A stretch of DNA of 25,521 bases. Origin: Lingula anatina. Lineage: Eukaryota > Brachiopoda > Lingulata > Lingulida > Lingulidae. Shown in pieces: positions 1 to 9,800 of the stretch. The stretch covers positions 1 through 25,521 of the forward strand of contig NW_019775482.1 of the NCBI RefSeq assembly GCF_001039355.2, in the 5' to 3' direction. Position numbers and translations under genes: made by a program. The notes under the pieces were generated by a model. That model did not search any database. It worked only from the letters and a program-made list of their open reading frames with translations, and had not been told where the DNA came from. The number at the start of each line of letters is the position of its first letter. The first letter of the stretch is position 1.

Positions 1-1705
1 TGGGGGAATAAAGGTGAGGTTGAAGAGGGGAAAGGGGAAAGGGGCCCCCGGGGGCTCCCTTCATAGTTTGAAGTATGATTTTTAATTTTATTGAATTTTT
101 CAAAAACGATTCTGATGCCCAGAAACCAGTGTCGTTTTTTAAAAAACGATTCTGGCAACCAGAAACCAGTGTCGTTTTTTGAAAAACGATTCTGGCAACC
201 AGAAACTAGTGTCGTTTTTCAAAAACGGTTCTGAGGAGCCAGAAATGTTTTTGCCGAGAGATACAGGAGTGGGCAGAGGGAGAAGCTAGCAGCGGCGAGC
301 GTTTACCGCGACTAGATAACCCTCACCGCGAAAGCTGGGCAGACTCTTACGGTCTCTCCTCCACGTGCGCTGAGACCGATACGGTCGCTGATTATTGCCT
401 ACAGCGTACAGGTAGCCTTCGCCGAGGAAGCTGTGCTGAATATAACGCCTGTCTCGCTCGTGTGGCCGCTGATCTGCATCAGCGCCGTACAGGCAGCTTT
501 CACCGCGTAGGTATTCAGGGAATTACGCTTTTTTTTTCTCGCCGTGCGGTGAGGACCAGATGATCGGCCGCCTTAACAGGCCGCCTTCACAGCGTAAGCC
601 GTGAACGGTGGGCGGATGAGAGGAAAAAAGGGGAAGGGCCCTCAGACTCACTCTTTGTAGTTGGAGGTATAGCTTTTAATTTTATTGAATAATAATAATA
701 ATAAAACGATTCCGGCAATCGGAAATCAGTGTCGTTTTTTTTTTTCTTTGAAAACGATTCTGAGAAGCCAGAATCGTTTTGCTGAGAGAAACAGGGGTGG
801 ACGTAGGGAGAGGGAACTGGCAATGCATTAGTGTCTACCGCGACCAGGTAAACCTCCCTGCGTATCCGGGCAGGGTGATACGCTCTCTCGAAACGTCCGC
901 CGATCGATGTCTAGCTGCGGTGCACAGATCGACTTCACCGCATCATCGATAGACATCGATCGGCGGACGCTAATGCTTTGCCAGTTGCCTCTCCCTACGT
1001 CCACCCCTGTTTCTCTCAGCAAAAACGTTTCTGGCTTCTCGGAATCGTTTAAAAAAAAACTCTGCCTGAGGGCCCTTCCCCCTTCGTCCTCTCATCCGCC
1101 CACCGTTCACGGCCGCGGCTTACGCTGTGAAGGCGGCCTGTGAAAGCGGCCGGTCATCTAGTCCTCACCGCACGGCGACAAAAAAAATAATAAAAAAAAT
1201 AAAAATAAATGAAAAAATAAATAACGTAACTCCCTGAATACCTACGCGGTGAAAGCTGCCTGTGCGCGCTGATGCGGATCAGCGGCCACAAGAGCGAGAG
1301 AGGCGTTATATTCAGCACAGCTTCCTCGGTGAAGGCTACCTGTACGATGTAGGCAATAATCGGCGACCGTCTTGGTCTCAGCGCACGTCGAGGAGAGACC
1401 GTAAGATCCTGCCCAGTTTTCGCGGTGAGGGTTATCTAGTCGCAGTATACGCTCACCGCTGCTTGCTTCTTCCTCCGTCCACCCCTGTTTCTCTCCGCAA
1501 AAACGATTCTGGCTTCTCAGAATCGTTTTTGAAAAACGACACTGGTTTCTGGTTGCCAGAATCGTTTTTCAAAAAACGACACTGGTCTCTGGGCATCAGA
1601 ATCGTTTTTGAAAAATTCAATAAAATTAAAAATTATATCTCAAACTACGAAGGGAGGCACCGGGGCCCCTTCCCCCTCTTCAACCTCACCCTTATTCCCC
1701 CCCCC
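1..1705. repeat. Large fold-back (palindromic) repeat element, ~1.7 kb
   Basis: The first ~830 bases are the imperfect reverse complement of about 970-1705. Base 1 onward (TGGGGGAATA, then a G-rich stretch and TTTTAATTTTATTGAA) pairs with the TTCAATAAAATTAAAA and C-rich stretch at about 1615-1705. The segment 780-834 pairs with 970-1020. Arms differ in length (left longer by ~90 bases) because of small indels and different numbers of short subrepeats that begin and end with AAAACGA and TCGTTTT. No transposase frame is visible; the open frames here are by-products of the repeat. It starts at the window edge, so the outer terminus and any target duplication cannot be seen. Fold-back type transposon or MITE is an inference. 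Confidence 0.8.
894..969. repeat. Nested hairpin at the centre of the fold-back element
   Basis: Bases 894-912 and 951-969 are perfect 19-base inverted complements. Inside them 916-922 (TGCGGTG) pairs with 936-942 (CACCGCA). This makes a two-tier hairpin tip, about where the long arms meet. Confidence 0.85.
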
Positions 1706-2226
1706 ACCCCCCACTTAAACTCCATTCCCGGCTTCCACTGTGCAGGCTGCCTGTGACTGGTAGCGGCGGTCCACTCGGCCTCCCAGCGCGGCGAGGAAAG
1801 ACCGTAACACTGTAAACACGCTGTCAAGCTTCTGCGATGAGAGTTGCCCGTACCCAGTAGGCAATAATCGGCGACCGTCTCGGTCTCAGTGCACGTCGAC
1901 GAGAGACCGTAAAACCCTGCCCGGCTTTCGCGGTGAGGGTTACCTAGTCGCGGTACACGCACACCGCTTGTTGCCTCTCCTTCTACCCACCCCTGTTTCT
2001 CTCCGCAAAAACGACACTAGTTTCTGGATGCCAGAATCGGTTTTTGAAAAACGACACTGGTTTCTGGTTGCCAGAATCGTTTTTGAAAAACGACACTAGT
2101 TTCTGGTTGCCAGAATCGTTTTTGAAAAACGACACTAGTTTCTGGTTGCCAGAATCGTTTTTGAAAAACGACACTAGTTTCTGGTTGCCAGGTTCGTTTT
2201 TGAAAAACGACACTGGAAACTAGAAA
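1706..2226. repeat. Partial third copy of the fold-back arm
   Basis: The stretch around 1850-2010 repeats, in direct orientation, the right-arm sequence around 1345-1500: the AGGCAATAATCGGCGACCGT block, then GAGAGACCGTAA, a GCGGTGAGGGTTA block and CCACCCCTGTTTCTCTCCGC. It is followed by the 39-bp tandem units. It is therefore an extra, incomplete arm next to the palindrome, suggesting nested or unequal duplication of the same element family. Confidence 0.75.
2007..2216. repeat. 39-bp tandem repeat, about 5.4 copies
   Basis: The block GAAAAACGAC starts at 2046, 2085, 2124, 2163 and 2202, exactly 39 bases apart; a first unit starts near 2007. Each unit begins with AAAAACGA and ends with TCGTTTTT, so each is itself a small inverted repeat. 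Because 39 is a multiple of three, the minus strand shows a spurious 13-residue peptide repeat. The same units occur in fewer copies in both arms of the palindrome. Confidence 0.9.
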
Positions 2227-3584
2227 CTAGACACTAACTTCAGCGCTCTATGAGAGTCATACTATTATCGTCAGGCTCCTAGAAATTTGTCAGAAGGACG
2301 ATTATTTAAATGCCTTTATTATGGATAAGTATTAGGCGTCCACTGTAAATTATATGAGAGTAAATTTTAAAAAGTCTAGTCCAAGTGTACGAACTTGCCC
2401 CACCCCGGGGCAAGTCCACACACATACTTGAATCCATAAGAAAATGTGCTTTTGTCCAAAATTGTGCATTTTAATCAGTAAGACCGAGTAACCGCCGCAA
2501 CTTAAGCAGCCACTCTTTAACGACTCCTCAATTTTGTTTGCCTATGGTAACTTCAAAAATATAACTAATGTTAAAGACGACAGCAGATTTGACCAAAATA
2601 TCAAAATGTTTATTGAAATTATCAACAACTAATCAATTATCAACAACAAATCATCTACATTCGCTTGGCCAGTTTTTCTATATCCATCAGTTTATTTGAA
2701 GGGGGGGTCTGCGGATGCAAAGCTCCCCCCTCCCCCCACACACACTTGGCGTAGGGTTCGGGTTCGAAATTTTTGTTACTTTAGAGGGCGAACGGTGCCA
2801 TTTGGTACGGTTTAGAACTATGATTCAGCTAGTCAGAATACTAATTCCAAGAGGGGACCAGAAATCGAAGGGGGGGTCAGGACTCCCCTGACCCGCCCCC
2901 TCTAAATCTGCCACTGTAATATCACTATGCCAATACTCTGAGAATACCCGTTAAAAATAAAACATTAAAAAAACGTTAATTTTATCAGAAAATATGTTTA
3001 ACAAAAGGTTTTATGTAATGAGGCAAGTCCGCCCTGGAGCGAACTAGCCCCGTGCAAAAGTAGCGGACTTGCCCCAATAGGACTTTTTTGTTAAACACGT
3101 GATTGCATAATATTTGCAATACGTATGCAAACCAATAATATGTCGCAGATAAGGCCATGCATAATATACATATAAACTGACTTACCACAAATCTATACTC
3201 TGTCGACAAAATTAGACATTAAATAGAGTCTGAAAAATTTACTTACCATGTGGTTTTACAGGCTGCGATTTTTACTTTAGCGCGCTTCCACATATAATGT
3301 GATTTCTCAAATTGGCGGAGGTCGTGATTCATCGTTTCACTTTCGAGATATGGGGGGTCGAGGGCGGACTAGCCCCACCCTCCCCTATATTGTACAAAGA
3401 TAGAGAGTATTTTTTCTTGTTCAGTTCAATGCACGGTGTTTTGATGACTTTTCTTAAGATACTTTTATCGTGTCCTGTAAAGTTTACGCTGCTTTAATAC
3501 TGCTTATGAGTCAATCGATGGATATTTAAAATGATAAATTTACTATTCAGTACAGTCATATTCACCTTTGTGGTTAATTTTCAG
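2227..3584. other. Non-coding stretch upstream of the first visible exon of gene A
   Basis: No credible coding exon is seen. It is probably intron, because the exon at 3585 is phase 1 and internal. It holds short inverted repeats built on GGCAAGTCCGC and GGGGCAAGT (about 2390-2414 and 3022-3072) and a G-run/C-run inverted pair around 2871-2900. No IgGFc-binding exon of the type seen in gene B lies here, so that exon is either before the window or absent. Confidence 0.6.
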
Positions 3585-3878
3585 GTAACGTCTCAGTTGC
3601 CAATAACTTTACGATTGCAGCGGACACCCCAAATGCGACTGCCTCTGAGCGCTGCGTTGCCTATCGCGATATCACCATCAACTTCACAGATTCGATCAAT
3701 GACAATGGCTGTGGGGTGGACATCCAGCGCACGTGGTTCGTTCAAGACGGGTGTGGGAACGTAGTCCGGTCGATTCAGAACGTGTCCGTGTACAGCTCGT
3801 GGAACGCTTTCCGGGCAGACCCGTCATCTAACTGTACAACAGTACTGCAGAGAGTTGGTTGCAGCGATATCACTGAAG
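3585..3878 (+). CDS. Gene A exon: Ig-like domain with RTWxVQDGCGN core
   Basis: Acceptor TTAATTTTCAG, donor GTAAGG, phase 1-1, 294 nt. The frame reads from NVSVANNFTIAADTPNAT, through CVAYRDITIN and NDNGCGVDI, to RTWFVQDGCGN and a closing strand QNVSV, with four or more Cys. The RTW-x-V-x-D-x-CGN pattern followed by Q-x-V-x-V resembles Ig-like repeats common in large bacterial surface proteins (RTWTATDxCGN type). Several N-x-S/T sites suggest glycosylation. The same exon, same length, is in gene B at 19461-19754. The overlapping frames that start at 3531 and 3716 are shadows or pieces. Confidence 0.8.
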
Positions 3879-6800
3879 GTAAGGCGCGCGTCTTTTAAGA
3901 CTTTTTAAACTTTTAAAATTATGCGTACTTGACGCAACGTTTCGTGTTAAATACAATATTCAAGTATAGAAGAGTTTCATTTCCTATATTATTGTAATAG
4001 ACTTATAAAGATTCTTTTGTCTGTAGCTACTTATATTTGTCTGGTCTCAGTAGCCAATGTGTCAGACTTTACCAGGGCAAAAAATTACTTGATCAAGGAA
4101 TGAGGTTGTGATAGATGTGACAACCTATCACCCCCTGTGGTGTGCTATTTGGTCAGTATCCCCCCCCCCCTGCCTGCCCCTCCCTTAGGAGTGGTAGGTA
4201 GAGGTTGAGTTCCTCACATCTATCACAACCTCATTTTCTGATGAAGTCTGACTGCAAGCAGACGAAATATTGGCTGGTAGATCTAAGACCAGACAAATAT
4301 AAGTAGCTATAGACAAAAGAATCTTCACAGGTCCAATATTCAATTAAAATTAAAATAAAACGTGTTAATAGTTAAAACTATCATCATGCTATTGTTGCTA
4401 ATGCTAACGCTATTTGCTCATTAAGTTTATTGCGTTCACCTGCAGAAATTGTGTGCAACAATATGCTTGTTAATCGACAGACACCCTCAATAGTTTCAGA
4501 GATTGGTCAATGCGCAAATTCCCCATGCAATGGGAATGAAAGCCAGTTTGCTCTTTTCGATGGTTATAAGTGTAGCTGTGACTTGTCTGGGGGCGGTGCA
4601 AAATGTTTAAAAGGTAAGTGTTTGATCACATAATCTCACCGTGTGATTTATATGTGCACGTAACAAACAAGATCAAAACACAGCGATAGGTCGTACGTCA
4701 AACATATCGTACTTCCTGGTATGAACATGATAACGAAGGAATCCTAACGTGAATAGTGATGCTCAATATTTATGCAAACATGCCATTGCCATATCTGAAT
4801 TAAAAGACATATGTGTGTTTAAATATGCATTTCTTTTTTAACCTCGCCGTATATTTTATTCATTAATGAATTTGTTCGCCTCTCCATTGTCCTTTTAGAT
4901 TGGTGTGCTGGTAATACTTCTATCAATGAAGGTGTGTGTGGCAGCAATGAGACGGCTTACCAATGCGTCCAGTGTACCTGCCCCGTAGGGTTCTATGGAA
5001 ATCACTGCGATCAAATAAGTAATGCTAATCACTTTATATAAGCAAGGCAGGGTTAATAAAAAGAAAATATGTTTGCTGAACATACGTATATAGAAATTAA
5101 TTCTACATAATCTAAACAAGAGCAGAAGCACAAGTATTGATACCTGCCCTGTAGGGCTCCATGGAAAACACTGCGAGCAAATAAGTAATGCTAATCACTT
5201 TATAATCAATGCAGGGTTAATAAAAAGAAGTTGTATTTGCTAAACGTACGTACAGAACTTGATACTAAATAATCTAAACAAGGGCAGAAGTGCAGGTATA
5301 TTAAGAGCGACGTCCGCAACAATCTGTTCTTTATATTTTATCGGACTGTCTATTTTTAGATTGGTGTGCTGGTGGTCCTTGTCAAAATGGAGGTGTGTCC
5401 CGCATGAAAATGCAGTAGTATCGAAGTAGCAAAGAAGCATTAACGCAGTAGTGGTGTGGAGCATATTTGCAGTAGAAATGCAGTATAGCCTACTGCAATT
5501 CTACTTCAAAAATTACATAGGGTTGTACAGAGGAGGAGCATTAATGCAGTAGATTAGCAGCATGATAGAAGCATGTTTCAAATATGCTAATTAGCTCCCA
5601 CATCGAAGCAGATTTGAAGCATGTTTGCAGTATGATTGCAGTAGTCTACTGCGCTGGAGCATCTACTTCGTTTTCGTGCGGGGTGTATCAACAATGGGAC
5701 GAGTTACCAGTGTATCTGTCCACCTGGATTCCATGGAAAACATTGTGACCTAATAAGTAAATACTGATAACCTAATAAGTAAGGCAGGAATACAGCAAAG
5801 AATTATTTTGTAGAACATGGTCTTGTAGAATTTTTTTGGTTTTCATTGAGAAATTTGGAGCTGCTGTACCGACATGTATTTAGCACTTTGTTTTTTGTCC
5901 GTTCTGCTAAAAGAGTACTACATTGTAGAGGGTCATTTACTTGCAATATTTGAGTGAAGTATTCATATTAAGTCACATTGTAATAATAATGATAATAATA
6001 ATTATTATTATTATTATGATTATTATTTAGACTACTACTTAGTTTAGTTGAAGAAGGACTTCATTTACAAACATCGTTTGTGCCAATGTAACATATCTCT
6101 ACATTTAAAAACGGTTAAAACTGAACGAAAGCGCGATTACTATCGGGGATGGAAGAATGGGGTATGTTGCAATCAAGTATTTCTGGTAAGAGACTGGTGT
6201 TTCAGATGGGCTGGGTTTTTTTTCTACATTGAATAATTTTATACTGGCCTCCGCTGTCTTTTTAGATTGGTGTGCTGGTGATCCTTGTCAAAATGGAGGT
6301 GTGTGTATCTACAATAAGACGACATACCAGTGTATCTGTCCACCAGGATTCCATGGAAGACATTGTGATCAAATTAGTAAATACTGATAACCTAATACGC
6401 AAGGCATGATTACGGAAAATAATAGTTTGTAGTACATGGTCTTGTAGAATTTTTCAGTTTTCATTGAGAAATTTGGAGCTGCTGTACCGACATGTATTTA
6501 GCACTTTGTTTTTTGTCCGTTCTGCTAAACGAGTACTACATTGTAGAGGGTCATTTACTTGCAATATCTGATTGAGGTATTCATAATAAACCACATTATT
6601 AGTATTATTACTATTTAGACTACTACTAAGTTTAGTTGAAGGAGGAATTCATTTACAACGTCGTTTTTGCCATGTAACATTCCTCTACATTTAAAAACGG
6701 TTTCAACTAAAAGAAAGCGCGATTACTATCGGGCTGGAAGAAAGGGGTATGTTGCAATCAAGTATCTCTGGTAAGAGACTGGTGTTTTAGATGGGACGAG

Positions 6801-9800
6801 GCTCGTTTTTTTAAATATATATTGAATAACTGTCTACTGGCCTCCGCTGTCTTTTTAGATTGGTGTGCTGGTGATCCTTGTCTCAATGGAAGTGTATGTA
6901 TCATCAATGAGACGACTTACCAGTGTATCTGTCCACCAGGATTCCATGGAAGACATTGTGACGAAATAAGTAAATGTTACACTGATTACTTTATACGTAA
7001 GGCAGGGTTACGGAAAAAACATTTGTTGTTGTACATGGTCTTGTCCAAGTTTTCTGTTTTTATTGAGAAATTTGGAGCTGTTGTAGACTTTTTTAGGCTC
7101 TTCGTTTTGTCCGTTCTGCTAAACGAGTACTTCAATGCACAGTATCATTTATTGCACTATCTGATCGAAGTTTTCATGATAAGTTACATTATTATTATTA
7201 TCATTATTATTCCTGTTATTATTATTATTATTTAGGCCTACCCAACTACTTTGTTGAAGGAGGATTTTCTTTAAAACGTCATTTTTGACGTTTAACATTT
7301 ACCACATTTAAAAAACAGTTTAATCTAGACGAAAGCACTTTCTATCGGAGTGGAAGAATAGGGAATGTTGCAATTAAGCATCGATGGTAAGAGACAGATA
7401 TTTCTTTCCGACATCGTTGTCTACATTCAATAACCGCTTACGGGCCTCCCTTGTCTCTTTTTAGATTGGTGTGCTGAAAATCCTTGTCTCAGTGGAGGTG
7501 TGTGTATCAACAATGAGACGACTTACCAGTGTATCTGTCCAACAGGATTCCATGGAAGACATTGTGATCAAATAAGTAAATATATATTACTAAATAAGAA
7601 AGGCTTGGGTGGCAGTTGTTGTACATACCCTTGTGTAGCTTTTCAGGTTTATCTTTTTATATTTCAGTGTGTGCCTCTTTGCACTCTCTGCCTTATGTAG
7701 CTTATTACATAAGGAAAAATCAAAGAAAAATTATTTGGAAAATATTCCATATAAATACATATGTATCAAGTCTGTATGTATTTATATGGAATATTTTCCA
7801 AATAATTTTTCTTTGATTTTTCCTTCTTGTTTAAACCAGTCTAGCTATTACAATGGTCCTTTAAAACGCTTTTCGGTGACAATTTGCCCCTCATTCTGAA
7901 CAGAACTTGTTTTTGTTTATTTGTAGCAGCAAAATCGTAAGAACGACGTCTCCTGTTTCTTTGTGGTAGATACAATAGTATGGGCACATCCATGTAAGAC
8001 CGTGCAGAGCGTTCCTTGCGACCCAATAATTTATCTAGTAATGTCTATGTGTTTTACGTCATTGTGGCATTTATCAAAAAGGCGGTAACAATCTGCTGCC
8101 CGTGCAGTTTATGCACCGCAACATCCACTACTTGTATGCAAAATTCAAAATCATCTTTGTGGCCTTTGTCGAAATATTGAAACTTTTTGACTGAACCATG
8201 CTCTGCCAAAGTCATACTTAGACCAGCCCAAAGAGTACTACCCAAAGAAATCGCCATGCACACATTACATAATGCAGCAGTGCTTCAGACAGGGCAGTCA
8301 GTTAATTACTGACACACCTGGCTTTTATCTATACTCATAATTCACATGAGATACACGTATTAAAATAAGTAACACATTTTACCTAGACATACCTTTGAAA
8401 CTAAAATATTCCATATTAAATGTCAAGCCTGTATTAGGACAGTGGATAGAACCACTACTTTGGAAGAAATTGAACAAAACCCTTTCATCTATGAACCATG
8501 ATAAGCTTTATTCCACATTTAACGATAAAATCAAAGTAAAAACGTTTTTCTGCTAACCACTGGTAATTGAATCATGGCTGCCACGGCAATGGAGCGTCCA
8601 TTGTAAGAGAGTTTTTTTCTGGACGCGCCTCAAGTTGTCTACATTCAATAACCGTATACGGACCCCATTCTCTCTTTTTAGATTGGTGTTCCTGTAATCC
8701 TTGTTACAATGGAGGTGTGTGTGTCAACAATGAGATGAGTTACCATTGTATATGTCCACCGGGGTTCTTTGGAATACACTGTGATCAAATAAGTAAGTAT
8801 TGATTACTTAATAAGACAGGGTTGGGTGGCATTTGCTGAACAAACCCATGTCGGAATGTCCAATGATTTTCTGTTTTCACTTTTTTGGACGATGATTGTA
8901 GATGGTTCATGACCTCTTTCTGGAGTGCTGATGTATAGAGTCACCTATTTTATATAACTACAAAACGTCAAAATATATCTTGTCCGCATATCTTTGTGGC
9001 TATATTTGTCAAATCCCTCTCCTTCAGTAGCAGGCAAATGACAAGATACGAAACGTTAAATGCACAGACGTCTTATTAAACTTAATTTATTAGAAAAATA
9101 AAAGATATTATAGTTAGGAAATGACGACGACAGGAGCGTTCGAATGTTTATTCATCGATTCTCTTTTCATACAATTTCACTAGTATTTAAACTCTATTTC
9201 TCCGTATGCCTCGATGCCTCTTACAGAAATTTAACTTACATTCAATAACTCCCTATCCTTTTACTCGTTTGATTCCGTTTTAATTATTATCTGCAATTAC
9301 TGAAAGTGTAAATAATTTACTTTACAACAAAGAGTTTATCTAATTCCAGTTAAAAATTTAACCACAGCCCAGTCAAATGCCCGTGCAGCTGCTCAAGAGA
9401 CGAGCCGTATCACCACTTTGGTCCCTTCTGTCACAGCAACTGGCGTGGTACTGGTATGCGTGGTTTGCATTACCGCTGCATTGTGGAATCGCTATCTGAA
9501 GAAAAGGTATCGCTGTGCTAGTAGCGCTGTCTCCTTTTTCCGGTTCTAGGGACTGAATTGTACTGTTTTGTTTTGACAAAAATACACTCAAATACGTACA
9601 TTTTTTGTCTTATTTTCACATTTATACGTCTTAATTCGATAATTAAATTATACTGCATCCTTCAATGCAGAGGATACTGTACAAAGCATTTATGTGTGGC
9701 TTTGGTTTTTTTTTTTTTTACTAATGTCAGCTAATTCATTGGTTGTACAATTAGTAAATGTTGCGAAAGAAATCCAGAAGTCGAATCAGAAACCATTGTT

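Larger units (their letters stand above)
5757..7464. repeat. Tandemly duplicated intron-EGF exon units, ~0.6 kb each
   Basis: The introns after the EGF exons ending at 5756, 6376 and 6969 share long collinear blocks: a piece with GAGAAATTTGGAGCTG, then TTTTGTCCGTTCTGCTAAA, then an ATT-rich stretch, then a GAAAGCGCGATTACTATCGG block. The first two are nearly identical; the third is more diverged. Exon starts at 6266, 6859 and 7465 are 593 and 606 bases apart. The EGF array grew by duplication of whole exon-plus-intron units. Confidence 0.85.

Noticed and set aside
1983-2213. Repeat protein of 13-residue units on the minus strand
   Set aside because: It is only the translation of the 39-bp tandem DNA repeat in a non-coding element.
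3531-3764. Open frame beginning with a signal-peptide-like MINLLFSTVIFTFVVNF
   Set aside because: It runs into the Ig-like exon in the wrong frame. The domain frame has a stop just upstream, and a conserved acceptor and equal length with the gene B exon set the exon start at 3585.
4237-4270. Hammerhead-ribozyme-like core (CTGATGA, a five-base stem, then GAAAT)
   Set aside because: An extra A sits between CTGATGA and the stem, no matching cleavage-side strand with U-H next to a stem I is found, and this word order is common in other repeats.
8054-8263. Antisense frame (MCMAISLGSTLWAG...) in an EGF intron
   Set aside because: The peptide is not obviously low complexity, but I recognise no family, and no splice or start context supports it. 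A protein search would decide.
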